Source of the DNA: Planctomycetota bacterium
GTDB lineage: Bacteria; Planctomycetota; UBA8742; UBA2392
Reading direction: 5' to 3'
Assembly: GCA_025993795.1 (NCBI GenBank)
Contig: JAMQHL010000037.1
Coordinates: forward strand, 1-64,000
Length of the DNA stretch: 64,000 nt
Part shown: in pieces, positions 43,382-53,074 of the stretch
Layout of the letters: every line of letters starts with the position of its first letter
How positions within the stretch are numbered: position 1 is the stretch's first letter
The notes under the pieces: model-generated
The model's database searches: none
Seen by the model: only the letters and a program-made list of their open reading frames with translations
Told to the model about the DNA's origin: nothing
Program-made: the position numbers and the translations under genes

Positions 43382-44764
43382 TCATTCCTTCAACCATTGC
43401 TTCAACTCTGCCAGACGTTCCAGCACGCGGGCTTTGGCCGTGCCTGCGTATACCTGCTTGCGCTCAACCAGTGCTTCCAGTGAAAGCTCTTTCAGCAATT
43501 CGGGCTTCAGGCGCTTGTCCACTGCTGCGAGGTCTCCTGCCGTCAGGTCGGCGAAACGCATCCCCTTGGCTTCTACATACTTCACCAGGCGGCCGGTGAT
43601 GTCGTGGCCGTCTCTAAACGGCACGCCTTGCAGCACAAGCCAGTCGGCCACATTCATGGCTTCCATGTAGCCGGCGCCGGAGTCGAGGTGCGCCTGGATG
43701 CGCTCGCGGTTGACCTTGAAGTTCTCTTTGCTGAACACCAGCGCCATCACGCGCAGGCAGGCCAGCGTCTGGTCGGTCGCGTCAAACACCGCTTCCTTGT
43801 CTTCCTGCAGGTCGCGGTTGTAAGTCATCGGCAGGCCTTTGAGCAGCGTGAACAGCGACATCAGGTGCCCAACCACACGGCCTGTCTTGCCACGCACAAG
43901 CTCGCAAGCATCCGGGTTCCGCTTCTGCGGCATGATGCTGGAGCCGGTGGTGACCGCATCACCAAGCGTGATGAATCCAAACTCGGCCGTGGACCAGATA
44001 ATCAAGTCTTCAGCAATGCGGGACAGATGCGTCATGCACTTGGCGCAGGCGTACACAAGGTCTAGGGCAAAGTCGCGGTCGGAAACGGAATCCATCGAGT
44101 TGCGCGCAGGTTCAACGAACTCGAGCTCCAGTTTCAGAGTTTGGCCATCCACCGCGAAACTGTTTCCGGCGCACGCGCTACTTCCAAGAGGAAGCACAGA
44201 ACGAGCAGTTCCAACCGCTGCGTCGAATTGGGATGCGTCGCGTTCAATCATCTCGGTGTATGCAACAAGGTGATGGGCCAGCCGTACCGGCATCGCACGT
44301 TGCATGTGTGTGTACGCGGGTACGATGACCTCAATGTTGTCGGATGCCCGGCCGGCGATCGTTTGAATCATCCATTGGGCCGCGCTTGAAAGCTCCATTC
44401 CGACTCGAATGCACCACAGCCGAAGATCCGTCGCCACCTGGTCGTTGCGCGAGCGGCCGGTGTGGAGCTTCTTGCCGGCGTCGCCGATGAGTTCGGTGAG
44501 GCGGGACTCGATGTTCATGTGGACGTCTTCAAGCTCGACCTTCCAGTCAAACTTGCCGGATTCGATTTCTTCGGTGATCTGCTTGAAGCCCTTCTTGATG
44601 TCCGCGAGTTCCCTCTTGGTCAGGATGCCGATGCGCTGCAACTCGGCCGCGTAGGCGAGGCTGCCCTGGATGTCCTCGCGCCACAGCCGCTGGTCAAATG
44701 ACACCGACTGGCTGAATTCCTGCATCAGCTTGTCCGGCTTGCCGCTGAATCTTCCTTGCCACAT
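43382..44764 (-). CDS. argH: Argininosuccinate lyase
   Basis: 460 aa from ATG 44764 (AGGAAG upstream); the longer frame would be coded by the flanking repeat. It cleaves argininosuccinate to arginine and fumarate. Family motifs: M-W-Q-G-R-F, H-T-G-R-S-R-N-D-Q-V-A-T-D, T-H-M-Q-R-A-M-P-V, the catalytic flexible loop G-S-S-I-M-P-Q-K-R-N-P-D and K-G-L-P-M-T-Y-N-R-D-L-Q-E-D-K. The order argH then argG, with an argE-like gene upstream, makes an arginine-synthesis cluster. Confidence 0.97.
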   Translation of the reverse strand: MWQGRFSGKPDKLMQEFSQSVSFDQRLWREDIQGSLAYAAELQRIGILTKRELADIKKGFKQITEEIESGKFDWKVELEDVHMNIESRLTELIGDAGKKLHTGRSRNDQVATDLRLWCIRVGMELSSAAQWMIQTIAGRASDNIEVIVPAYTHMQRAMPVRLAHHLVAYTEMIERDASQFDAAVGTARSVLPLGSSACAGNSFAVDGQTLKLELEFVEPARNSMDSVSDRDFALDLVYACAKCMTHLSRIAEDLIIWSTAEFGFITLGDAVTTGSSIMPQKRNPDACELVRGKTGRVVGHLMSLFTLLKGLPMTYNRDLQEDKEAVFDATDQTLACLRVMALVFSKENFKVNRERIQAHLDSGAGYMEAMNVADWLVLQGVPFRDGHDITGRLVKYVEAKGMRFADLTAGDLAAVDKRLKPELLKELSLEALVERKQVYAGTAKARVLERLAELKQWLKE

Positions 44765-44780
44765 TGTTCGAACTTCCTTT

Positions 44781-44810
44781 TTCACCACAGAGATCACAGA
44801 GTCCACAGAG
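44781..44810. repeat. Inverted-repeat arm TTCACCACAGAG, left of the GxxExxY gene
   Basis: TTCACCACAGAG (44781-44792), continuing with ATCACAGAGTCCACAGAG. The first 12 bases are exactly inverted at 45224-45235. Confidence 0.8.
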
Positions 44811-44812
44811 AA

Positions 44813-45236
<424 letters not shown>

Positions 45237-45241
45237 CGCGG

Positions 45242-46312
45242 TTAGGTCTCAAGGAACAGTTCCGCCGTCCTTCGATAGATTTCGTACCCGCGCCACAGTT
45301 CCTTTTCTTCCAGATACTCGTTGGCTGCGTGGCTCAGCTCGGGCTTGCCGGGGCCGATGATCAGGCCCTGGGCCTTGTCGTTCCACCATGCGTCTGACAC
45401 GCCGCCGAAGGCCTGGGTCCTATCGCGCGCGCTTGCTTTGCATGCGCATTGCACCAGCGGGTCGCTCGCGCTTCGCACCCACACGCCGAAGCGTGCCTTC
45501 TCTTTCTCGACGCAGGTGTGCGGGCTCATGGCGGCTTTCACGCGCCTGATCGTTTCGCCATTGTCGAGCTGGTTGATTGTGCGTCCGTCGATCACCCACT
45601 TAACCTCACTGGGCACGACATTTCTCGCGACGCCGCCGTTGACCATGGTGACGGCAAGCGTGGTTCTGCCCAGCAGATCGTCGCGCTCAGTGAAGCCCTC
45701 GTAAAGTTCCTCGACTTTCAACATGTCGCGGGCCGCGCGGTAAATCGCGTTCTCGCCCTGCCATGGCCGCGCGGCGTGGGCACTCTTGCCGGCGGTCTTC
45801 ATGTCCAGCTTGAACATGCCGCGCTCGGCAATGCAGACCTCGCAATCCGTGGGCTCGCCCGTGATGCATGCCTCGAACTCAGGAATCTCGGCGCGAAACA
45901 TCTCGAATCCTTCGCCCTGGACTTCCTCGTCGCAGGTCGGCGCGAACATCAGCGTGTACGCGGCTTCGTCGAACTTTGCCGTCAGCAGCGCGTAAATCAT
46001 GCCTATCAGGCAGCCGCCTGCATCGCTGCTGCCCAACCCGTATACGCGGCCGTTCTCGCGGGCGCCGTCCCAGGGATCGCGGGTGTAGCCCTTGTTGGCG
46101 GGCACCGTGTCAGTGTGCGTGTTGAACAGCAGGCGCCGTTTGCCGCTGCCGCGCCATGCCAGCAGGTTGCGGCCGCTGTGCTTGAACGGCAGCCCGTGTT
46201 TCGTGAACTGCTGTTTGAACCACTCGATCACGCCGTGCTCATTGCCCGACACGCGCTGGATGCGCGTGATCTGGCTTAGCGAGTCGGCAAGCTGGTCTTG
46301 TGTGATCTGCAT
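45242..46312 (-). CDS. M20-family deacylase (acetylornithine deacetylase/LysK-like)
   Basis: 356 aa; ATG 46312 has AAGGGA five bases upstream and is preferred to ATG 46327. Zinc-site motifs: N-T-H-T-D-T-V-P-A (His and Asp), G-S-S-D-A-G-G (second Asp), C-D-E-E-V-Q-G-E (catalytic and metal Glu), E-P-T-D (Asp) and E-L-S-H-A-A-N-E-Y (His). M20 enzymes remove N-acyl groups from amino acids; the position upstream of argH-argG suggests N-acetylornithine as substrate. I leave the symbol open because LysK and DapE-like enzymes look alike. Confidence 0.88.
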   Translation of the reverse strand: MQITQDQLADSLSQITRIQRVSGNEHGVIEWFKQQFTKHGLPFKHSGRNLLAWRGSGKRRLLFNTHTDTVPANKGYTRDPWDGARENGRVYGLGSSDAGGCLIGMIYALLTAKFDEAAYTLMFAPTCDEEVQGEGFEMFRAEIPEFEACITGEPTDCEVCIAERGMFKLDMKTAGKSAHAARPWQGENAIYRAARDMLKVEELYEGFTERDDLLGRTTLAVTMVNGGVARNVVPSEVKWVIDGRTINQLDNGETIRRVKAAMSPHTCVEKEKARFGVWVRSASDPLVQCACKASARDRTQAFGGVSDAWWNDKAQGLIIGPGKPELSHAANEYLEEKELWRGYEIYRRTAELFLET

Positions 46313-46351
46313 GGCGTCCCTTGTCATGCTTCGGACGCCAGTTGCGGGAGA

Positions 46352-46408
46352 GGGTCAGGCACCTTTTCATCGGGGCCCTGTCGGACCCCGAGAAAAGGAG
46401 CCAGACCC
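46352..46408. repeat. REP-like palindrome
   Basis: Arms GGGTCAGGCACCTTTTC (46352-46368) and GAAAAGGAGCCAGACCC (46392-46408) pair at 15 of 17 positions, with an inner TCGGGG/CCCCGA stem. The word GGGTC-(A/T)-GGC-(A/T)-CCTTTT recalls palindromes found near REP-associated tyrosine transposases. Confidence 0.65.
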
Positions 46409-46458
46409 TATGCCAGCGCAGTGGAACGTCCTGAGAAAGCCAAAGTGAAAGCTGCGAT

Positions 46459-46480
46459 CGCCGACCTATTGTGGTCGGCG
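46459..46480. other. Perfect stem-loop
   Basis: CGCCGACC (46459-46466) and GGTCGGCG (46473-46480) around loop TATTGT. No T tract on either side; it may be part of a repeat element or a weak terminator. Confidence 0.4.
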
Positions 46481-46705
46481 GGTGATCGGTCGGATCGGTC
46501 GCAGGTGGTTCACTCTGGTTCTCCGGTCGCTCGCTTGCCTTGTTCCCAAGACACGCGGCACTTCCTTGTATGTCTCCTGGCGCATCGCCAAGGCGGATAG
46601 AAATAACGCGTTTTGGGCGTGTTGCAAGGGCAAAGACGAATTTGAACACAGAGGAACAGAGCAACAGAGCCTGCTCGGGCTGGCATGCCGGAGCTGGCCG
46701 CTCGG

Positions 46706-46852
46706 CTACTCTAACTTCACTGCCGCGGGGCACTTGGCGCAGTTGTGGCCTTCGGCTTTGCCCTGCGAGACGCGCAATGTGCGCCACACGCGCCACGCGG
46801 CGAATGCCGCGGCTGCGAACAGGACTGTGGCAACTATGGCGTACTCGATCAT
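46706..46852 (-). CDS. Small FeoB-associated-type Cys-containing membrane protein
   Basis: 48 aa from ATG 46852. One transmembrane helix (V-A-T-V-L-F-A-A-A-A-F-A-A-W), then a basic segment R-V-W-R-T-L-R and a short tail with H-N-C-A-K-C-P. The layout (single TM, basic stretch, C-terminal Cys pair) matches the small Cys-rich proteins found behind feoB in many operons. It is 37 bp downstream of feoB on the same strand. Its likely role is as an accessory to ferrous-iron uptake; this is inference from position and layout. Confidence 0.7.
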   Translation of the reverse strand: MIEYAIVATVLFAAAAFAAWRVWRTLRVSQGKAEGHNCAKCPAAVKLE

Positions 46853-46889
46853 ACAGTGTTCACTCCCCCGCCCCCGCGGGTGGGGCGGG

Positions 46890-49334
46890 TCATGCCCCTA
46901 ACGCGCTTGCGGTCTGGTATGTCAGCAGGGCTGCCACGTAGGCCAGGCTTGTCATGTACGTAAAGCTGGCAATCGGCCATTTCCAGCTGTTGGTTTCGCG
47001 CCGGATGATCGCCAGTGTGGCAGCACACTGCGCACAGAGCGCAAAGAACACCATGATGCTCAAAGCCGTCGCCAGTGTGAACAGCGGGTTGCCTTCCTTA
47101 TCTTTGGCGTCCACCAGCACGTGGCGAAGGCTTTCGGATTCTTCGTCTTCGTCGCCACCCAAATTGAAGATCGTGCCCAGCGACGCAATGATCACCTCGC
47201 GCGCGGGAAAACTGGCTATGGCAGCCATGCCGATGCGCCAGTCCCAACCCAGGGGCTTCACCGCCGGCTCAATGGCATGGCCGGCAATGCCCAGAAAGCT
47301 GCCGGCGAGCAGTTCGCCATCGCGCCGCTTCTCCAGCGTTGTGACCGCTTCGTCACCCTCGATACGGGTGGTGAAGATGGCCTGGGCAGGCTCGAACGCG
47401 GCGCCGTGGCGCCGCTTGAGCTCAAGCATGGCGGCGGCAAACGCGGCTGCCCGTTCTTCCAGCGCGGCTTCAAGCTCGGCCCCGTTCACGATTGTTTCTT
47501 CGGCGGCGGAGACGGATTCCTCGTGGGTTGCAGTCAGTTCTTCGATGTCGGCGATGGCAGCAGCCAACGCCTCATCATCGGGGGAAAAGCCGCCGTCCCT
47601 GGCGATCGTCGCGATTGCCGCGGCGACTTCGTCTTCGGACGCGGCAATGGCGGCATCGTGCTTCTCGATCATGGCGCCATCGCGGGGGAAGTAGGCCAAT
47701 GCCCACACGATGATCGCGACGGCAAAGATGATCGTGCCCGCGCGCTTGATGAATGCGGTGCCGCGTTCAACCAGCACACGCGCGACAGCCCTGGGACGAG
47801 GCATCTTGTAGCTGGGCAGCTCCATGAGAAACGGCGAGACTTTGCTCTTGAGAATGCCGCGCTTGAGCACCAGCGCAGTCGGAATCGCAAACAGCACTCC
47901 CACCCAGTACATGGCAAACAAGACGAGCCCCTGCAGATTGAAGGGCCCGACGCCGTGCTCCGGCACGAACGCGGCAATGAACAGCGTGTAGACCGGCAGG
48001 CGCGCGCTGCAACTCATGAACGGCGCCAAAAAGATCGTGGTCAGGCGCGTGTTGCGGTCTTCAATCACGCGGGTGCCCATGATGCCCGGGATCGCACAGG
48101 CAAAGCTGCTGAGCAGCGGGATAAAACTGCGGCCGTTCAGTCCCAGCGGCGCCATCACGCGGTCCATGAGAAACGCTGCCCGGCTCATGTAGCCCAGGTC
48201 TTCAAGTATCGCGATGAACAGAAACAGAATCAGGATCTGGGGCAGGAACACCAGCACCCCGCCAACTCCGCCGATCACGCCATCCTTGAGCAGGCTGTAC
48301 AGAATCGGCATGCCATCCGGCACCAGCGCCAGCAGCAGGCCGCCCAAAGCGCCGACGCCTTGCTCGATGCCCTCCATCAACGGGCCGGCCCAGGCGTAGA
48401 TGCTCTGGAACACCAGCAGCATGAGCACCATGAAAATCAGTGTGCCCCAGACTTTGTTCGTCAGCACTGCATCGACCCGGTCAGTGCGGGTGCGCTTGCC
48501 GTCGTCGTCGCTGGTGCGCGCCTTTGCGACCCAGCCGCCAATCAGGCCGTAGCGCGCCTGCGCTTCCAGCAGTGCGAGGCTGCGGCCGGCAGCGGCACGC
48601 TCGCGCAGCGTTTGCAGAGAGTCGGCAAACGCCTTCCCGCCGACCTGTTCACATTCGTCAAAGAACGGACCGGCGCCGTCGACCAGCAGGCGAAGCGCCT
48701 CCGGGCGTGCAGGCTTGAAACCGAGCCTGACCGAGAGGTCACACACCGCCGCGTGCAGGTCATCCACCGATTTCGTGAAGTCGTCACCAAAGGGCACGTG
48801 AAGCGCCTTGCCCGGGTGATGCAGTGTGCGGTGCAGCGCCGCTTTCAGGGCATCGATACCCTTGCCCTGCGGCGAATTGACCGGCACGACTGTGGCGTTG
48901 AGCTGGTTTCCCAGCATCTCAACGTCAATCGTGATGCCTCTGCTTTGCGCCACGTCCAGCATCGTCAGCGCGATGACGGCAGGCAGCCCGAACTCAAGCA
49001 CCTGCGTGGCGAGGTAGAGGTTGCGCTCAAGGTTACTGGCATCGAGCACGATGATGACACCATCGGGCCTGGGAGTGCCGGGAACCCGCCCCAGCAGCGC
49101 CTCGGTGGCTACGCGCTCGTCGGGGCTGCGGGCTGACAGGCTGTAGGTGCCGGGCAGGTCGATGATGGTGATTTCAGAGTTCTCGAACTTTGCTGTCCCC
49201 AGCTTGGCTTCAACGGTCACGCCGGGGAAGTTGGCGATTTTCTGGCGCGTGCCGGTGAGTGCCGTGAACAGGCTCGACTTGCCCGTGTTCGGGTTGCCAA
49301 GCAGCGCAACAGTGTGCCGGTCGGCGTGTGTCAC
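46890..49334 (-). CDS. feoB: Ferrous iron transport protein B
   Basis: 814 aa from GTG 49334, with GAGGTG upstream and a GTGA overlap with feoA. The cytoplasmic G domain has G1 G-N-P-N-T-G-K-S (13-20), G2 F-P-G-V-T-V, G3 D-L-P-G-T-Y (59) and a G4 reading T-M-L-D where FeoB normally has N-x-x-D. The polytopic iron channel follows, with gate motifs F-A-C-A-I-P-G-I-M-G-T-R and S-C-S-A-R-L-P-V-Y. An acidic, coiled-coil insertion of about 130 residues (about 550-678) precedes the last helices. Inner-membrane Fe(II) uptake. Confidence 0.96.
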   Translation of the reverse strand: MTHADRHTVALLGNPNTGKSSLFTALTGTRQKIANFPGVTVEAKLGTAKFENSEITIIDLPGTYSLSARSPDERVATEALLGRVPGTPRPDGVIIVLDASNLERNLYLATQVLEFGLPAVIALTMLDVAQSRGITIDVEMLGNQLNATVVPVNSPQGKGIDALKAALHRTLHHPGKALHVPFGDDFTKSVDDLHAAVCDLSVRLGFKPARPEALRLLVDGAGPFFDECEQVGGKAFADSLQTLRERAAAGRSLALLEAQARYGLIGGWVAKARTSDDDGKRTRTDRVDAVLTNKVWGTLIFMVLMLLVFQSIYAWAGPLMEGIEQGVGALGGLLLALVPDGMPILYSLLKDGVIGGVGGVLVFLPQILILFLFIAILEDLGYMSRAAFLMDRVMAPLGLNGRSFIPLLSSFACAIPGIMGTRVIEDRNTRLTTIFLAPFMSCSARLPVYTLFIAAFVPEHGVGPFNLQGLVLFAMYWVGVLFAIPTALVLKRGILKSKVSPFLMELPSYKMPRPRAVARVLVERGTAFIKRAGTIIFAVAIIVWALAYFPRDGAMIEKHDAAIAASEDEVAAAIATIARDGGFSPDDEALAAAIADIEELTATHEESVSAAEETIVNGAELEAALEERAAAFAAAMLELKRRHGAAFEPAQAIFTTRIEGDEAVTTLEKRRDGELLAGSFLGIAGHAIEPAVKPLGWDWRIGMAAIASFPAREVIIASLGTIFNLGGDEDEESESLRHVLVDAKDKEGNPLFTLATALSIMVFFALCAQCAATLAIIRRETNSWKWPIASFTYMTSLAYVAALLTYQTASALGA

Positions 49335-49561
49335 GTTTGCACCTCGACTTCGATGCAAGCGGCTTCTGACCGGCGCAGCGAAAGCGAATAGCCCATAACC
49401 CTGATTTCGATGGGGTCGCCCAGGGGTGCCTGGCGCACGACCTTGACCTGTACGCCTGGCAGCACGCCCATTTCGAGAATGCGTTGTTCCAGCGCTGCTT
49501 GCCCGGTGACGCTGATGACACGGGCGGAAGCACCAACGGATAGATCGGCAAGGGTGGTCAT
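49331..49561 (-). CDS. feoA: FeoA-domain protein
   Basis: 76 aa from ATG 49561, a single SH3-like FeoA domain: T-L-A-D-L-S-V-G, R-I-L-E-M-G-V-L-P-G-V-Q-V-K-V-V-R-Q-A-P-L-G-D-P-I-E-I, and S-L-R-R-S-E-A. FeoA supports FeoB-mediated ferrous uptake, probably by contacting its cytoplasmic part. It overlaps feoB by four bases and follows another FeoA-like gene after four bases. Confidence 0.93.
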   Translation of the reverse strand: MTTLADLSVGASARVISVTGQAALEQRILEMGVLPGVQVKVVRQAPLGDPIEIRVMGYSLSLRRSEAACIEVEVQT

Positions 49562-49565
49562 GGCA

Positions 49566-49823
49566 CTAGCCCAGCGGCCGCACCAGCACACGTTGCTGCA
49601 ACTCGGCGGAAAGCGCGAAGCGTGATTCGCCGGCTTGCACGATGCCCGGGTTGCCGCGGCGCACCACGCGTACCTGCTTGCCCGGGCACAGGCCAAGTTC
49701 GCACATGCGCTTGGACTGCCCTTCGGCGTCGATGATTTCAACGATTTCGAGGGCGCCGTCCTGGGGCGCAAACGTGGAAAGCGGGGCAGCCGGGATCAGT
49801 GTACGGGTCATGGTGTGGCTCAT
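49566..49823 (-). CDS. Second FeoA-domain protein
   Basis: 85 aa from ATG 49823 (ATG 49811 also possible). FeoA core: V-E-I-I-D-A-E-G-Q-S-K-R-M-C-E-L-G-L-C-P-G-K-Q-V-R-V-V-R-R-G-N-P-G-I-V, ending in a short beta strand. Two Cys residues in M-C-E-L-G-L-C distinguish it from the second copy. It is the first gene of the feoA-feoA-feoB unit, and a 7-1-7 inverted repeat lies 39 bp upstream. Confidence 0.9.
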   Translation of the reverse strand: MSHTMTRTLIPAAPLSTFAPQDGALEIVEIIDAEGQSKRMCELGLCPGKQVRVVRRGNPGIVQAGESRFALSAELQQRVLVRPLG

Positions 49824-49861
49824 CCGGTTCGTCTGCGACGGCAACTCCGTGCCGTCTGTCC

Positions 49862-49876
49862 TGATACTCAGTCTCA
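49862..49876. promoter_or_regulatory. Candidate Fur-type operator (7-1-7 inverted repeat)
   Basis: TGATACT-C-AGTCTCA: six of seven pairs are symmetric about the centre. Fur boxes have the form TGATAAT-n-ATTATCA. It lies 39 bp upstream of the first feoA start and 171 bp from znuA. No Fur-family regulator gene is in the window. Confidence 0.5.
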
Positions 49877-50046
49877 ATGTAAACGAGCGGCCAGCCGCTG
49901 ACAATCCCCAGCCGCCGATAAATCCTGTGTCGTGCGGACCATATCATTGCGCCGATTGTGGATCGACCGGGTCCGCTACCCGCTTGTTGCAACCCACTTG
50001 CAGGTGTGCAGCCGCCTCCCTACCATGCCGCGCCCGGGAGGCTGTT

Positions 50047-50950
50047 GTGCGCTACCTCATACTTCTCGTTCCTTTCTTGATCGCCGCCTGTGGCGGTGGT
50101 GAAACCCGCACGCTTCGGCGCGGCGAGACCCTGCGTGTGATTGCTACCACACCTGCACTTGCCAGCATGGCAATGGCCATTGCCGGCGACGATGCCAACG
50201 TCGAACTGTTCGGCCCCGAAGGCGGCAGCAGTCACGACTTCGAACCCAGTGTCAACGACCGGCGCCGGCTTGAAACCGCCCATGTGTTGCTGGTGAACGG
50301 GCTCGGCCTTGAAGGCTTCGACACTGCAAAGGTCGCGAAGTCGGCACGCATACTGCACGTCAACTGCTCAGCCGGCTTCCCCGAAGACTACTTGATCCGG
50401 GGCGACCAAACCCAAGACGACCACACCGGCCACGACCACGGGCCCGGCGAGCACAACCCCCACGTCTGGCTGGGAACCGAGGGGGCACTGCACCAGGCGG
50501 CCGCGATCACCGAGGCGCTGGCCATCGCGGATACCGCCCACGCGCAGGGCTACCGCAGCCGCTTCGAGGCGCTGAAGATCCGGCTGGAGGCACTCTGCGC
50601 CGAGTACAAGCCAAAGGTGGCTGCACTGAAGAAGAGGAACTTCGTCAGCAACCATGACGCCTTCCCCTACTTCGCCCGCGAATTCGGGCTGAAGCAGGTT
50701 GGCGTAATCCAGCGAACCCCCGGCCACAACCCCACCGTGGAGCAGCGCCGCGCCATCGAGCGCATGCTCAGCAACGGCCACGCCCACGCCATCTTCATGG
50801 AGCCGGGCTACGACGATGCCGCAAGCAAGATCATTGCCGAGAACAGCAGGCTTCCGCTGGGAGTGCTTGACCCATTTGACGTGGGCAAGCCGTCTGCGGA
50901 CGGCCTTGAGAACGTCCTGCGAGCCAACCTTGAAACGGTGCTGAAGACCC

Positions 50951-50961
<11 letters not shown>
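50047..50961 (+). CDS. znuA: Metal ABC transporter substrate-binding lipoprotein (ZnuA-like)
   Basis: 304 aa from GTG 50047 (GGGAGG five bases upstream), leader ending L-I-A-A-C. Cluster A-I binding protein: L-R-V-I-A-T-T-P-A-L at the start; the first metal His is in S-S-H-D-F-E-P-S. A His-rich loop H-T-G-H-D-H-G-P-G-E-H-N-P-H-V-W follows, then the second-lobe S-N-H-D-A-F-P-Y-F and E-P-G-Y-D-D. The His-rich loop favours zinc over manganese. First gene of a znuA-znuC-znuB operon; divergent from feo. Confidence 0.93.
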
Positions 50962-51670
<709 letters not shown>

Positions 51671-51682
51671 CCAGCGGACCGC

Positions 51683-52513
51683 ATGATCGACATCGTGATC
51701 AACTATCTCACTGAACCCTGGCAGACAACGATTCTGCTGTGCGTGGTGTTCGCGTGCGTATCCAGCGGCGTGCTCTCGCCGATCGTGGTCAGTTCACGCA
51801 TGGCGTTCTTCAGCGACGCCGTGGCGCACAGCACACTGGCGGGCGTGGCGCTGGGCATGCTGCTGGGCGTGGGAAGCCCGGTGACCACCATGATCGCATT
51901 TGCCGTGATTGTTGCGCTGCTGATTGCCACCTTGCGGCAATACACAACGCTTGCGCTGGACACGTTGCTGGGCGTGGCCATGGCGGGCTCGCTGGCATTT
52001 GGCGTGCTGATCTACGAAAAGGTCCGCGGGTACTCCGACCTGCATAGCTACCTCTTCGGCTCGGTCAGCCTGCTGGGCACGGAAGACCTGATGTTCCTGG
52101 CCGCCAATGCCGTGCTGGCACTGCTGATGGTCGGGTTGTTCGCCAACAAGTTCCTGCTGGTGGCAGTCTCGCGCCCGCTGGCCCAGGCGCGGGGCCTGCC
52201 CGTGGCGCGTTACGAGTACCTGCTGATTGTCGTGCTTGGGTTGGTCGTTGCGGTCGGCGTGCGCGCAGTCGGGCTGCTGCTGGTCAATGCACTGCTGATT
52301 GTGCCGGCCGCGACCAGCCGCAATCTCTCGCGCAGCGTGGCCGGAATGTTCTGGGGCTCGGTCGCCGTGGCGCTGACTGCCGGCTTGGCGGGGTTGTTCC
52401 TGTCTGACTGGCTGGACTTTGCGGCGTCACCGGGAATCGTAGCAGCGGCAGTGATCCTGTTTCTGGTTTCGCAGCTGTTGCGGCCGCTGCTGGGGCATCA
52501 TGTAGCCGAGTAG
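51683..52513 (+). CDS. znuB: Metal ABC transporter permease (ZnuB-like)
   Basis: 276 aa with eight or nine predicted TMs, the ABC-3 permease layout. Characteristic segments: M-A-F-F-S-D-A-V-A-H-S-T-L-A-G-V-A-L-G, S-Y-L-F-G-S and L-L-V-N-A-L-L-I-V-P-A-A-T-S-R-N. It forms the membrane channel for the zinc/manganese-type importer with ZnuA and ZnuC, 12 bp behind znuC. Confidence 0.95.
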   Translation: MIDIVINYLTEPWQTTILLCVVFACVSSGVLSPIVVSSRMAFFSDAVAHSTLAGVALGMLLGVGSPVTTMIAFAVIVALLIATLRQYTTLALDTLLGVAMAGSLAFGVLIYEKVRGYSDLHSYLFGSVSLLGTEDLMFLAANAVLALLMVGLFANKFLLVAVSRPLAQARGLPVARYEYLLIVVLGLVVAVGVRAVGLLLVNALLIVPAATSRNLSRSVAGMFWGSVAVALTAGLAGLFLSDWLDFAASPGIVAAAVILFLVSQLLRPLLGHHVAE

Positions 52514-52559
52514 TGGCGGCACCCTTCCCGTGTCAGCCTGCACGGCGTACACTTTGGGC

Positions 52560-53051
52560 ATGGCCGAAGAGACCAAACGTGTGCCCGCATTCCTGTCCGG
52601 GCCGACGACAGCAACGGCAGTGCTGCTGCCGATGCGCCTGTTTGTGGGCTACTGGTGGCTGAAGCTGGGCTGGAACAAGATTGGCGACGGCTGGCTGTCT
52701 GCCGACCAGCACCGCCTGCCCGAGTTGATCAAGACGCTGACTCCGCCCGACTGGTTTGCCGTGACATTCATTGAAGCCGCCAACGAAAACACTTTCCTGT
52801 TCCAGTGGCTGATCGTGCTGTTCGAGCTGGTCTTCGGTCTGCTGATGATGGCCGGTGCGGTGACGCGGGTGACAGGCGTTGTGCTGGCAATCATGGCACT
52901 GGTCGCATTCATCGCCCGGGGCCTGCCCCATGACTCGTGGATGATCCCGATGATGCTGATGGGGCTGACGCTTTCGATTGCAGCAGCGGGTCGCTACCTT
53001 GGCGTCGATGCGATCTTGAAGGCCCGGCTGGTGCGCGTGCCGCTGTTCTGA
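52560..53051 (+). CDS. DoxX-family membrane protein
   Basis: 163 aa from ATG 52560 (GTG 52530 possible). Four TMs; the DoxX-like start L-P-M-R-L-F-V-G-Y-W-W-L-K-L-G-W-N-K and the central L-F-E-L-V-F-G-L-L-M-M-A-G are typical. Family members include the terminal-oxidase DoxD subunit and proteins with redox roles; no specific job is shown here. No ribosome site is clear. It is 46 bp behind znuB and 24 bp ahead of a globin-like gene, suggesting an oxygen- or redox-linked pair. Confidence 0.8.
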   Translation: MAEETKRVPAFLSGPTTATAVLLPMRLFVGYWWLKLGWNKIGDGWLSADQHRLPELIKTLTPPDWFAVTFIEAANENTFLFQWLIVLFELVFGLLMMAGAVTRVTGVVLAIMALVAFIARGLPHDSWMIPMMLMGLTLSIAAAGRYLGVDAILKARLVRVPLF

Positions 53052-53074
53052 TACCGCAACTGCGAAACACACCC

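Larger units (their letters stand above)
46313..46705. other. Gene-free 393-bp interval with several hairpins and repeats
   Basis: No convincing gene. It holds a REP-like hairpin (46352-46408), a perfect stem-loop CGCCGACC/GGTCGGCG (46459-46480), the direct repeat GATCGGTCG GATCGGTCG just after, and ACAGAG words (about 46641-46665). It separates the arginine cluster from the iron operon. Confidence 0.5.

Noticed and set aside
46239-46796. 185-codon minus-strand frame in the gap before the iron operon
   Set aside because: It runs through the REP-like hairpin and other repeats and overlaps the start of the argE-like gene; it is low complexity and lacks a start signal.
47121-49136. 671-codon plus-strand frame
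   Set aside because: It is antisense to feoB; the sense strand has all FeoB motifs.
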